NCBI GenBank assembly: GCA_958510825.1
Contig: OY294051.1
Span: 29,313,265-29,377,264, forward strand
From: Brachypterus glaber
Lineage: Eukaryota > Arthropoda > Insecta > Coleoptera > Kateretidae
DNA length: 64,000 nucleotides
Reading direction: 5' to 3'
Shown: piece after piece, positions 10,135 through 21,039 of the stretch
Layout: each line of letters starts with the position of its first letter
Position numbering within the stretch: the stretch's first letter is position 1
Program-made: the position numbers and the translations under genes
The notes under the pieces: generated by a model
Database searches by the model: none
Seen by the model: only the letters and a program-made list of their open reading frames with translations
Told to the model about the DNA's origin: nothing

Positions 10135-10534
10135 CAGGCCCGTAACTGGAAAAAATCCAGGGGGTGCTGAGCACCCCCTAACAGAATTTTTTTATAATAT
10201 TTTCAGTGATGCTTCGAAGCATTTTTTGGAGGGGAGGCAGAGCAAATATTTCCCAACTAAAAATTGAGAAATGTCCCAAATCAAAAAAAGTCCAAAATTA
10301 TCAAAATTTGCGTTACGTAATACTTGAACGTTCCCTTATGTCTGAAAAATTCCCAACTCAAAAAAAAGCTGTACTACCCTTGAACGAAAATTTTAATGAC
10401 TTAAAAAAAGGTCCTCACCTCTGAAAAATTCCCAACCTTTCCAAATTTTCCCAAGTAAACAATTTACTGACCAATTTCCCTTTACCCCTCAAGTGCTGAT
10501 CAGCCCATAACACCCCTCTCCAGTTACGGGCCTG
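10135..10534. mobile_element. hAT-like non-autonomous element, 8-bp duplication CTGCGAAT
   Basis: The ends CAGGCCCGTAACTGGA and TCCAGTTACGGGCCTG match exactly. CTGCGAAT stands on both sides (10127-10134 and 10535-10542). Inside are a CAGGGGGTGCTGAGCACCCCCT hairpin and degenerate AAATTCCCAACT-type repeats. It has no transposase. Confidence 0.88.
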
Positions 10535-10993
10535 CTGCGAATTCACAATTTGTCAGTGCTGCCATCTTATGGTATGAAGCATGAGGTAATTCCGATCGCC
10601 AAAATATGAAAAGATTCCACTATTCTAAAAAATTCTGCTTATCAGAATGTAAAAAAGTAATTTTGATTAGGTCAATATGGTGTGAACAAACCCACCCTCC
10701 CCCATGTCAAACTTCGAGAAAAAATGCCTGAAACCCCCTCCCCCTAAAGGTGTGACGTATTTTATGGACGACCCCAAATCAAGAGTAACTGAGGGTGGGG
10801 CTTTCACGACGGCATCCCTGTTTGGACGCTATTTTATGAAGTACCGATAAAATTAAAACAATTTAGTTTGTTTTTAGCTGTCCCGTTTTTCATCATCAAC
10901 TTCAAGGCAGCCCTATGAATTCCTATTTTTGGTAAATCAATATTAATTTAAAAGGTACTAATAATGATAATAATAGTACGTTTGTTGTTGCAT

Positions 10994-11079
10994 TATTTAT
11001 ATGAGTATTAAGAAGCAGGCAAGCAATGACGTTAGAACAAACTAAATTATTTACAAGCCAAAACTATTGAACCTCCAAG
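10994..11079 (+). pseudogene. Broken copy of neuropeptide exon A (set 2)
   Basis: TATTAAGAAGCAGGCAAGCA and the following GTTAGAACAAACTAAATTAT... and CTCCAAGGTATTTT match exon A at 5442-5529, donor included. The acceptor has become TTGCATTATTT instead of TTGCAG. In-frame stops follow, including TAA from ATTAAG after a small deletion and TAA in ACAAACTAA. Set 2 therefore lacks its own first exon. Confidence 0.78.
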
Positions 11080-11339
11080 GTATTTTCTGGTATTTTATAT
11101 ATTTTTTTTTACTTTCTTGCATGTTTTTGATATTAACAACTATAGTTGTTTCTATAGAAACTTTTGCATGTGCTATTTATGTATTTAGAAAGACTTAGTA
11201 ATAGTTTTATATTAATACCGTCTTTCGGGTATATATCGAATAGCAGAGTTTATATCGAACGTCATGTATTTTATTTTTATCCCACCCTATTGAAAATGAG
11301 GGGTCTGCGGGGGTATTGTCACTTTAAATTATATGGAGT

Positions 11340-11778
11340 ATACCCCGCAATAGGGTATCCACACGATACTCTTCTGAAAAGATTTAGAGCTGATTCATTA
11401 AAATATCGCTGCAAAAGAGTATCTTTACACAATGACATAAACTGTCCAGAAATTCTAGCTATGATATCATTACACGCACCACGATTAGGTTCCCGCGACG
11501 TTCGTACATTCTATTTAAATACACCACGCACAAATCTTTTAAGTTTTTCGCCCTTGCATTGTATGTGCAATACATACAACTACCTGCAGGATAGGTTTGA
11601 TATTTATAATTGAAAGTTAAACTTTGTTAAAAGATGAACTTTTTATTTAGGCCTATGTTTTGTATTTTATATTAGGCATTTCTTTTTCCGATAGTGTACA
11701 TTTTTTTAAGTTTATATTTCCCACTTAGTAATTGGCCTCGGCTGTTAAGTGGTGTAACATAATAAATAAATAACACAA
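11340..11778 (+). pseudogene. LINE (non-LTR retrotransposon) 3' fragment
   Basis: The frame ending at 11613 contains KYRCKRVSLHNDINCPEILA followed by MISLHAPRLGSRDVRTFYLN and PRTNLLSFSPLHCMCNTYNY. This matches the pattern of non-LTR reverse-transcriptase ORF C-termini (...HN..CP.LL..., P-R...R, TN....SPL.R...YN). The tail ends GTGTAACATAATAAATAAATAA, a typical LINE 3' end with short A-rich repeats. It is truncated at the 5' side and inserted in an intron of the peptide gene region. Confidence 0.68.
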
Positions 11779-11789
11779 AAACCGGACTT

Positions 11790-11821
11790 GAGCGGGTGAA
11801 TTTAATCCGCTCAAGTCCGAT
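11790..11821. repeat. Short perfect hairpin
   Basis: CGGACTTGAGCGG and CCGCTCAAGTCCG form a 13-bp stem around GTGAATTTAAT directly after the LINE tail. Confidence 0.75.
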
Positions 11822-11930
11822 TTATCATAAACCGTTTATGAATCATTTATAGCGCAGACCAGCCCTGTTGCACATGCATTTGAATATTTTAAGGATTTTG
11901 ATGTTTTAACTATTTCAGGAAAATAGCCAC

Positions 11931-12478
11931 ATATGTGTACAGTTAAAAATTAATTCCGCAAAATAAAATTCACCGAATTCATTAAGGCTCAGTGGCTATA
12001 GCTGTTGCCATTTGCTTTGTTTTCAATCACAAGCAACGTCCAATTGCCAAGATTTGCTAATCTTCAGTTGTTTACTTGTTTTTACTTGTTTTTTTTTATA
12101 TGTGTACTTGTTTACTTGTTTTTTTTTATATGTGTACAGTTAAAAATTAATTCCGCAAAATAAAATTCACCGAATTCATTAACGCTCAGTGGCTATAGCT
12201 GTTGCCATTTGCTTTGTTTTCAATCACAAGCAACGTCCAATTGCCAAGATTTGCTAATCTTCAGTTGTTTACTTGTTTTTACTTGTTTTTTTTTATATGT
12301 GTACTTGTTTACTTGTTTTTTTTTATATGTGTACAGTTAAAAATTAATTCCGCAAAATAAAATTCACCGAATTCATTAACGCTCAGTGGCTATAGCTGTT
12401 GCCATTTGCTTTGTTTTCAATCACAAGCAACGTCCAATTGCCAAGATTTGCTAATCTTCAGTTGTTTACTTGTTTTTA
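11931..12478 (+). repeat. 197-bp tandem repeat, about 2.8 copies
   Basis: ATATGTGTACAGTTAAAAAT begins at 11931, 12128 and 12325. The units are nearly identical and each carries ACTCACTG-like CGCTCAGTGGCTATAGCTGT and CAAGCAACGTCCAATTGCC blocks plus a short ACTTGTTTTTTTT sub-repeat. The last unit stops after TTACTTGTTTTTACA. The low divergence indicates a recent array. Confidence 0.92.
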
Positions 12479-12662
12479 CAATAAAAAGCAATTTTAGATT
12501 TTGCTACTAAATTAATTTATACAGAAAAATCGTTAGGTTAAGGGCCCTATAGCATAAAAGCCTTTAAGATATCAACGGATGACTACAAAATAGTGAAAAA
12601 TTAAATAAATACATTTTGTTCGATATAACCCCTAGGGGTCCTGCTAGCAGCATGCTGTTCAA

Positions 12663-13795
12663 TATACAGGGTTATTAATTTTAAGGGGTGAGTCTACAAA
12701 GGAAAATATGAAAAAAAGTTCCTTTAAACATAGGTCCAAAAATGCGTGGTAAGGGAGCTAGGCCCCTTTGAAAGTGGCTAAAAAAATCTGTTTATTTAAT
12801 AACTCAGGAACACTTTCAGTTATAACAACGAGGTCTTGCAACTAATCCTTATAAGGCCCATCTTCGTATATTATTTTCATGTATTTATTTTAACTATGCG
12901 AAATGGGGGGGCCTTGTCAGTGCTTTGTCCCAAACTTTTTTCTGTGTAACTTTTTTGTGATTTTATTTTTGAAATATGATTCCTCATGTAAAAATACATA
13001 AAAAAGGTACTCTTGTTGTAACACTGTAGGACTAACCGTTTTCGAGAAAAAATAATTTAAAGGTGAAATTTTACGGTAGGAGGACGAAAATGTTGAAAAG
13101 CGAAATTTCAATGATGCAGGGTAAATGTACATCAAAAACTTGGAAAAAACCTCATATAGAAGTACTTCCAAAAATCAATCTTAAGGGAGCTATGGTCTCC
13201 TAAAAATTCACCATTTTTAAAGGGCCGTAGTAGCTTTAAAAGCGGAATAACCCTGCATTATTAAAATTTTGGTTTTCAAACTTTTTAGTATTTAATTTTT
13301 CGTCCACGAACCGTGAAATTTCACCTTCAAATCATTTTTCTCTAAAACGGTTAGTCCTACAGTGTTACAACAAGAGTACCTTTTTATGTATTTTGACCTG
13401 TCCTACAGTGTTACAACAAGAGTACCTTTTTATGTATTTTGACCTGAGGAATCCTATTCCAAAAATAAAATTACAAAAAAATTACACAGAATAAAGTTTG
13501 CGACAAAAAACTGATAAAGCCCCCCCGTTTCGCACGCCCCTGGTTAAAATAAGTACATGAAAATAATATACGAAGATGGGCCTTATTAAGATTAGTTCAC
13601 GTGCAAAACATCATTGCTATATCTTAAAGGGTTCCCGAGTTATTAAATAAAAACCGAATTTTTTAGCCACTTTCAAAGGAGCGTAGCTCCCTTACGACGC
13701 ATTTTTAGACATGTTTATATTAACTTTTTGTCATATTTTCTAATGTAGAATCACCCCTTAAAATTTCGGACCCTATTTCAAATACACCGTGTATA
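12663..13795. mobile_element. Fold-back element, abundant CAGGGTK family, copy 1
   Basis: The two halves are reverse complements. ATGCGTGGTAAGGGAGCTAG near 12742 pairs with CGTAGCTCCCTTACGACGCA near 13682. GGACTAACCGTTTTCGAGAA near 13029 pairs with TCTAAAACGGTTAGTCCTAC near 13342. The ends are ATACAGGGTTATTA and TACACCGTGTAT. A 46-bp duplication occurs at 13349-13440. Members recur at 22751, 26100, 28345, 38275, 40770, 43474, 52380 and 58300. Confidence 0.8.
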
Positions 13796-13838
13796 AATTA
13801 TTGTATGCGCTGTAAATTAAATACAGTAGATAAGGTAT

Positions 13839-14640
13839 AAAGACTAGGGGGCCATCTAATAAAAACGTTACGTAAAAGTGTGATGAGGGGTAAGGAAGGA
13901 TACAAACACACCTGACCGTTACGTATGCTAAAATTTCTATTGGTTTATATATAAATATTATTACAGGTGACAAAATTATTTAGTGGAAGGGGAATCTAAA
14001 ATGGTCAACAATAGCTCGACGTTATTTATGGATGGCCCATTTTACGATTTTTTTAACATTAATATGTTTAAGGCGGGAGGGGTAGAGGGCTGAAACCGTT
14101 ACTAAAAAAAAACCGTTACTAAAAAACCGTTACGAAAAAGTGTCCCAAAATATGTAACGCTCGCATTGAGTTCTCGGCTGGGATCATTGTTGATATCGTA
14201 AGCGTCACATAAATTTAAAGTTCTCGGATGGGATCATTGAGTTCGGCTGGGATTATTGTTAAATACGTTCTACTGTACAAGTAAACCAAAACCGTGATAA
14301 CATTAATATGTGACGCTTACGATATCAACAAAGTTCTTGGCTGGGATCATTGAGTTCTCGACAAGGATCATTGTTGTTATGTGACGCAAAAGTGTCCCAA
14401 AATTATGTGACGCAAAAGTGTCCAAAAATTATGTGACGATCCCAGCCAAGAATTTTAAATTTATGTGACACTTACGATATTAAGAAATATGCAAGTAAAG
14501 AAAACCGTGTCTCGTAACTGGAGGCTTAAAACATATTAATGGTATCACGGTTTTGATTTAATTGTACACTAGACCGTATTTAACAATAATCCCAGTCGAG
14601 AACTCAATTATCCCAGCCGAGAACTTTAAATTTTTAATAT
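13839..14640. repeat. Scrambled inverted-repeat cluster (TCCCAGCCGAGAACTT units)
   Basis: The block GTTCTCGGCTGGGATCATTG occurs several times in both orientations between 14170 and 14625. It is interleaved with TATCGTAAGCGTCACATAAA and its complement, AAGTGTCCCAAAATTATGTGAC, and GTTTACTTG fragments. The first part (13839-13990) is CGTTACGTAAAAGTGTGATG-type sequence, also seen at 16250-16350 and 17570-17680. This looks like repeated self-insertion or template switching of one fold-back element. Confidence 0.65.
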
Positions 14641-14662
14641 AATGATTTAATTTTTTATTTAG

Positions 14663-14755
14663 CCTTATTGGAATAGTAGGAAGAACTCCACCCGGCGCGC
14701 CCCCTAGTCTTATTTTGGGAGAAACCTTTGGCAGACCTGCCAGAAGTGATATTAA
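14663..14755 (+). CDS. Alternative 3' exon B (set 2) of the neuropeptide gene
   Basis: The acceptor is TTTTTTATTTAG and the donor is AA|GTAAGT. It reads SLIGIVGRTPPGAPPSL then ILGETFGRPARSDI, homologous to 7893-7991. One three-codon block is missing and one Ile codon added, so the frame is kept despite insertions and deletions. Entry and exit phase (2/2) are the same as set 1. Because its own exon A is broken, it would have to be joined to exon A at 5442-5529 or skipped. Confidence 0.72.
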
Positions 14756-15326
14756 GTAAGTCTTTATAAAGGAGATATTTTATATTAAAAATGTTTATAC
14801 TAGGTACAGAGGAAATTATATTTCACAGAGGAAATAAATTCTCACATGTATGTGAAACAGAAATAATATTTTATTTAATTTTAATTTTATCAATATAAAG
14901 ACCTTACTGTCGTCAATTTACCTAAGGAAATTGACATTTTATTTATTGTTTATAAATTGTCTAACGTCACCCCTAGCAACGTGAATAATATTTTTACCCT
15001 ACTCTTTTAGAAAAGACAGTTTTTTTAAATACTTAATTTTTAGGGACTGGGGGTGTGGGTTTATCCCGGGATCCCATTTAATTGATTTTACGAGCCAAAC
15101 AGCTAAAATTAAGAGTAACAATTTCATCATTTTATCGCAATGGTTTTTTTTTAATTTTTTTTTTCTTCTTTTTAAGCACAGCAACTACAAAAAAAACAGT
15201 TAAATCGAGAATTTATCATTATTTTTATCACGGGAGGGTAAGGGATACGGTCAAAATTTAAAAATTTAGAAACAGAAGATATTTTACTATTTTGTAGGTA
15301 ACTTACAATGTTTTTTTTTTCTACAG

Positions 15327-15407
15327 ATACGTTTACGTAAATAAAAACGAAAAATTTAGACGTGGAGCACCACGCCAGCTTCTAGCCGGAGGAAATTTCG
15401 GAAAAAG
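15327..15407 (+). CDS. Alternative 3' exon C (set 2) of the neuropeptide gene
   Basis: The acceptor is TTTTTTTTCTACAG and the donor is AAG|GTAAGC. It reads YVYVNKNEKF-RR-GAPRQLLAGGNFG-KR. The predicted mature peptide GAPRQLLAGGNF-amide differs from the set-1 product VSQNPIIMGGGTF-amide, while the cleavage and amidation signals (RR, FG-KR) are kept. This is the pattern expected of a diverging functional duplicate. Confidence 0.74.
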
Positions 15408-15456
15408 GTAAGCCAATAAATCTGTTTCACCTCACGTTTAAAGCTGCTTTGTCAAT

Positions 15457-16094
15457 CCAACTAGCAAAATAGACCTCTAAAAGAACGGAAATATTTTATA
15501 ACTATTGTCTAGCGCCGCTTGAAGAAAATTTTTATTTTTTAGTGCCGTCTAGACGCACTATTTTATATATTTTTTCTATTTTGCGACTCTTATAAGCTCA
15601 TAATCACACGCATTTTGCGTGTTCTTATAGGCCCATAAGAGGTCTGTACTTTTTGTTCTTTTGGGTTGGCAACAGACCTGGCCTATCGCTTGACGTTTTC
15701 CGTGCAAATGTAGGTGTCGCTTTAAAGTTGAATTTTCTACAAAATTTTGTGTTTAGGTTACTTTTACCATGTTAAAATTGTGGCTTGGTTAATTGCAGTA
15801 AAAAATAGAAGAGAGGACTATAAAATATATCAAAATATAATTTGTTCTTAGAATTTTAAACATGGTGTAAACTGGAATGCCAATCCAAAACAAAAATCCC
15901 TAAATCAGTCATCAATTTAAATGTAAGTTTTTTTTAATTTTAGAGCAAAATAGAAAAAATTGTATAAAGCACTCATTTCATAACACGTTTTTAGCGCACT
16001 AGTACTTTAGAAAACTCGCCGTTAGTACTTTAATATACTATTATAACTGTTATAAAATATTTCCGTTCTTTTAAAGGTCTATTTTGCTAGTTGG
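15457..16094. mobile_element. MITE with about 46-bp terminal inverted repeats
   Basis: The left terminus CCAACTAGCAAAATAGACCT, continuing with TCTAAAAGAACGGAAATATT, is matched at the right end by AATATTTCCGTTCTTTTAAA and GGTCTATTTTGCTAGTTGG. It is non-coding. A second, inverted and diverged copy is at 1-560. Confidence 0.85.
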
Positions 16095-16365
16095 GAAAAG
16101 TGTGACGAGATTATGTTTTTTCTCATTTGAAATAAAATGAGCGCCAAGAAAGTTTAGAAAACGTTCAAAAACCTAGATTTTTGTAAAGGTTTATGACTTT
16201 TGGTCATATATAAATTGTACTAGGGGCTTATACAAGTTACGTACAACATTTTTTTAAAGATTTTTGACCCCTCACTCTCAATGTAAGATTTCATAAGATT
16301 TACTCATACCCCTCTTCCCCCTAATCTTACGTAAGATTTTACTGTAACGTTTATTCTATTAATTA

Positions 16366-17517
16366 CACTAGGCAACAAATCGCAACTTTTTTTTTGCCCC
16401 GATCGGAAAGTAAATTTTTCTTACTAATTCGAGGGCGTAAAATCCGAATCTGACCTTAGAAAAATTCCAGCACCTAAAATTTTTGAGATATAAGTTTAGG
16501 TAATAATGACGTTTTTTTTCAAAATCTTTAAAAAAAAGAGTAGAATTTTGAAAATTTTAGTGTATATTAAAAAAAAAATACGAGGAATTCAAAAATCTAT
16601 ATGTCAAGAACCTACTGTCAGAGTAAGTACGCGAAAAAAAATAAAAAGGTTAAAATGAAATTGCAGAGTTTACTTAATTGCTCATTTGTGGCAAAACTAT
16701 CAATTTTTTTTTTAAACTTTATAGAACTTAATTTGTAGATTATAAAATTCTCTACAAAAATATTTATACAAATTTTTTTTTATTTTGCTTAGTTTATTCC
16801 TAAAAAGTAAATAAATGAAAAAGATATAAAATTAAAGTACACAGTGTAAACTTTTTTCCCGAGTCCAAAAAATATATTTTTCTTATCAATTTAAAGGCGC
16901 AGAATCCAAATTTGACCTTAAAAAAAATCTAGTACGTCTTATTTTTTAAATTTTAGTACATGCAATTAAGCCAATTTAAAAATAATTTATAAAACAAAAT
17001 ATTGTGTATTTTTTTTTAATGGTTCTACATCATAAAAATGACTTTATTACATAAGAACCATAATACGTAACATTTTTTTAGTTCATTTTTGACCCCCTAG
17101 TAATGATTTTTGACATGTTTTAGCATGAGTACGTGGCGATAAGCTTGTCCCCTTGCACCCTTCTTCTTACTCTCCACCCCTACTTAGTTTTGTCACATTA
17201 TCCATTTTTTTAAACATTTTTTTTTCATAATATCCCTATTTATTCTACCTATGAATTTAAAGTTTCTATGTTTTAAGTTGGGTATTTTTTAACTAATATT
17301 GAGTCGCCGAATCCAAATTTGTCCTTGGAATATTTTTGTCTCCCATGATTTTAGAACAAAAGAGGGATAAAATAATGATTTTTTAACATTTTTATCTTAT
17401 TTTTCTCAGAAAACTTAGGTAGTAGAAATATTCTGAGGCCAGATTCGGTTTCAGCGACCCAAAATTAGTTAAAAAACACATGACTCCAATCGGGGCAAGA
17501 AACCGTGTTGCCTAGTG
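16366..17517. mobile_element. CACTA-like non-autonomous element, copy 2 (inverted)
   Basis: The ends CACTAGGCAACA and TGTTGCCTAGTG are flanked by TTA on both sides (16363-16365 and 17518-17520). Sequence order is the reverse complement of 6546-7756, for example the CACGTACTCATGCTGAAA region there against TTTTAGCATGAGTACGTG here. Several diverged CGAATCTGACCT-type motif copies lie at about 16433, 16907, 17305 and 17437. Confidence 0.82.
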
Positions 17518-17520
17518 TTA

Positions 17521-18270
17521 TTATTAAATAATCACATAGTCACATAGTCGAGGTATATGATAATAATAATCACGTAAGATTTCCCAAGACCCTCCCTACC
17601 CCCTATGTAAGACATTGTAAGATTTTCGACAATCCCTTCCCCCCTAAAAGTCTTTCGCAATTTGTGCAAGACCCCGTATGCAATAATATGTTAACCCAAG
17701 TTGTGAGATAACAGTATACTGTTATCTCACAATTACTAGTAAGTATTTGAACTTTTTTCCTAATAATTTTTTATTCGATTGATTCCAAAAACGACACTTT
17801 TTGTTCATGTTTTACGGGCGAAAAGTTGAACTTTGTGGCCCTAGAGCCAAAAAGTTTTTTTCGCTAACTAAAACTTGTTATTTTTAAGCTTTTTAAAAGA
17901 ATATGCTTTACCTTTACTGTAATATTTATAAATAAATATGACCTTTTGGTCACTTTTGGTTTTGAACTAACTGTTCTTTTTGACCAGATACATTTATTAT
18001 AATCATTTAACACAAAATAAAAATTTCTTCTATAAAATATTATGTTAAACCTCAAAATATATGTCAACTGATTAATCTGTATTCATCCACTAAAATAAAT
18101 TAAAAACACAAAATTTCAATTGCAAAATCAATTTCAATATTTATAATATTCACAGAACGGTTTCAGAAGTATTATTATTTTCATAACAGACACATTTTAA
18201 CAGAAATTAATCAACAAGCTATAGCTTTTTTAATTTGAAAATGAAACCACACGCAAAAGAATTTTAAATT
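17521..18270. other. Repeat-poor intron segment, no gene seen
   Basis: It contains C-rich fragments (17580-17680) of a ACGTAAGATT-type repeat and a short palindrome TGTGAGATAACAG|TATA|CTGTTATCTCACA at 17700-17730. No exon with conserved frame is visible on either strand. Confidence 0.5.
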
Positions 18271-20050
18271 TACAGCGCACGCTAATTTTGAATACAAATT
18301 AAGTTTTCGTGACTTTCCAACGCAAACCAACAGTTAGTCCTGTTAGTAGGAAGTCTACACATTTTAAAATCATTGACAGTTAAATCTGAGGTGCTCGGTT
18401 TCGGAAGATAATGTACTTTTTTCATCAGAATTGACCACAGTCGACTTAATAGTTCTTCTTTTATACTGTTTTAGTTTATTCTATATAAATTTTGATCAAA
18501 GAATTTAAATTCATCCACAGAAACGGTCTATTGATTTCCATTTCGGAAAAAAGTATCACTGAAGTTGTTTGCATCTTATTTTCTCAAAAAACATGCATAT
18601 TGTGTGTAGTGATGTGTAGATTAATGACAAATTATTTGTCAAACACTTATTATTACTGAATTACACAGCCCCACAAAAAAAAAAAAGTCTGGATCTCTAG
18701 ACCAGACATGTGTATCCTTATGTATTTTTGCCCGCTGAATCCGAATCCGAGGTCAGAAAAAGCCCTACACCCCAGGAATTGGCCCCAGAGGCCGAAAATG
18801 GCCGCTGAAAGGTGTGAAACGGGAATTCCGGCATGACGGATGCTCAGGGCAGGTTGAGATTGCATTCTCAAGGCAAAGTCGAATTAGTGGCTAACGGTGG
18901 TTAGATCCGACAGGCATCGCGGCCCCTGAGGCCGGAAAATGGGCCCTTGGGGCCCGAAAAATCGAGATTTTCACGTCGGGATCGCAGTACTTGGATTTTC
19001 TTGAAACTTCAAACTTTTTTGGCTTTGAACCGTTCCACCATCTTGGGTGTTTCTCAAGTTTAAAAGTCCGTAGAAACCCGAGCGCCGTGATGCCGGCATG
19101 AAATTTTGATTTTCTGGTCCTAAGGGTCCATTTTCTGGGCCCGGGCATGAATTACAATGGGCCTCGAAATGTTGCTACATTGCCAGTGTTTCCGTGAGTT
19201 TTAGAGTCCATAGAAATTTGAGTGCCGTGATGACGACGTGGAAATCTTGATTTTCCCGCCCTGAGGGCCCGTTTTTCGGACCCTGGGTATGAATTTCAAT
19301 GGGCCTGGAAGAGGTTCCAGCCTCTTTACGTTGCTGCAGTTTGAAGTTACAAGAAAATCGAAGTGCTGCGATCCCGACGTGAAAATCTCGATTTTTCGGC
19401 CCCCAGGGGCCCATTTTCCGGCCTCAGGGGCCGCGATGCCTGTCGGATCTAAGCTCGGTTACCCACTAATTCGACTTTGCCTTGAGAATGCAATCTCAAC
19501 CTGCCCTGAGCATCCGTCATGCCGGAATTCCCGTTTCACACCTTTCAGCGGCCATTTTCGGCCTCTGGGGCCAATTCCTGGGGTGTAGGGCTTTTTCTGA
19601 CCTCGGATTCGGATTCAGCGGGCCAAAATACATAAGGATACACATGTCTGGTCTAGAGATCCGGACTTTTTTTTTTGTGGGGCTGTGTTATTGTTCTGAC
19701 ACATTATGACAGATATTTACATTACATTTTTTTTAGAAAATAACCTACCAGATACATCTGCCACTATTTTTTCTGAATTGAGAATTGATAGACTATTTAT
19801 GTGAACGGATTTGAAATCTCTGACCAATTTATATGGAATATTCTAAAACAGTATAAAATAAAGTTTTATTAAGTTGGCTATGGTAATTTCTAAGGAAAAA
19901 AGTCCATTATCTTCCGAAACCGAGCACCTCAGATTCTACTGTTAATGGTTTTATAATGTGTAGACCTCCTACTGGCAGGATTTACTCTTGGTTTGCGTTG
20001 GCAAGTCACTAAAACTTAATTTGTATTCAAGATTAGCGTGAGCGGGTTAA
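18270..20050. mobile_element. Fold-back element interrupted by a second palindromic element
   Basis: The outer arms pair. GAGGTGCTCGGTTTCGGAAG near 18387 is matched by CTTCCGAAACCGAGCACCTC near 19909. TTGAATACAAATTAAGTTTT near 18289 is matched by AAAACTTAATTTGTATTCAA near 20008. The insertion at 18664-19687 separates them. Exact outer termini were not resolved. Confidence 0.7.
18664..19687. mobile_element. GC-rich palindromic element, CACAGCCCCAC ends
   Basis: The ends CACAGCCCCACAAAAAAA and TTTTTTTTGTGGGGCTGTG are flanked by TTA on each side (18661-18663 and 19688-19690). Arms of about 340 bp are near-perfect reverse complements, for example GGCATCGCGGCCCCTGAGGC at 18912 and its complement near 19422. 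The central part holds two direct repeats built around GCCGTGATG and ATTTTGATTTTCYGG. It is markedly GC richer than the surroundings. Mirrored ORFs arise only because both arms share sequence. Confidence 0.85.
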
Positions 20051-20074
20051 TTTTATACTAAGATTTAATCATCT

Positions 20075-21039
20075 ACACAGCGGGTTTGGATCAACTTTAA
20101 AACCAAAGTCCTTGCACCGATGGGATTTTTTCATAAATCTCTTCTACGATGTACAAAATGGCTCTGACTTACCAACCAAAGCCAACTTAATTTTATTCTA
20201 TAGATATTGTGTCCTAGCGCTTAGAGCCATTTTATGGTAATTTTCTAATATAACATTTGTAGATCGCGTTAATATAAGCTAATTTTAATTTTTTTTTTTT
20301 TAATCTCAACAGGTTACAGTGGCAGAGTTAATTAAAAAATAAGTTTTGTCAATTTTAAATTTAAGTAATGGCGATTTCTCCCGTTATATTAGACAGGGAT
20401 AAAAGTTCTACCCAAAAAGGATGGAAGACATACATACACTCCCACTTCCACCCAACCAAACGAATTCTGTATTTGTTCTTTGTTGAACAAATACAATATT
20501 TACTTGGCCGGGCGAAAAGTGCAACTATAATATTTTTATTAAAGAAATTACTGGCGCCATCTAAATTTTAGTAGAATTATCTTATTCTACAGATTCACAT
20601 TAGCTATGTTCGTTCGCGCCGCTCAGTGCTACACTTTCCGGCCAACCAAATAAATACTGTATTTGTTGTATGAAAAACAAATACAGTATTTATTTGGTTG
20701 GCTGGAAAGTGTAGCACAAATGAGATAGAGATAGGGTAGACGTCTTTTGTTTTATAATTCTAGTTGTAGAGAGCTCCATTTAAAAATAATTGAAAATAAA
20801 AACAAAGATATTCTACAAAATAGGTTAGAAAATAAACTCTTTCGATATCCGTATTGAAAATTAAACGAACACTAAAAAAATATAAAAACAAATGAAATTA
20901 GATTTATCTCACGAATCCCTCCACCGATTATTTTCATATTTTGACAATAAATACTCGTGAAATATCGTACAAAAGATTTATGTAAACATTCCATCAGTGC
21001 AAGGACTTTTGTTTTAAAGTTGATCCAAGCTCGCCGTGT
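20075..21039. mobile_element. Inverted-repeat element (ACACAGCGGGTTTGGATCAA ends)
   Basis: The left end ACACAGCGGGTTTGGATCAA and right end TTGATCCAAGCTCGCCGTGT pair, and the arms continue through GTCCTTGCAC...GATG. It encloses the inverted copy of the 5740-6110 hairpin region (20376-20760), so that region is a mobile passenger or an insertion common to both places. Confidence 0.7.
20625..20716. repeat. Near-perfect hairpin, copy of 5742-5836
   Basis: GTGCTACACTTTCCGGCCAA and TTGGCTGGAAAGTGTAGCAC frame a hairpin of about 92 bp, matching the first hairpin of the 5.7-kb region in inverted context. The partner hairpin is at 20431-20527. Confidence 0.85.

Noticed and set aside
11164..11340. N-terminal half of the 149-codon frame at 11164-11613
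   Set aside because: Only the part from about 11340 resembles a LINE C-terminus. The upstream part is chance open frame in intron sequence homologous to 5530-5640.
18653..19709. Several mirrored open frames with identical segments (for example MRMQSQPALSIRHAG on both strands)
   Set aside because: They come from the two arms of the palindromic element. There is no conserved domain and no splice context.
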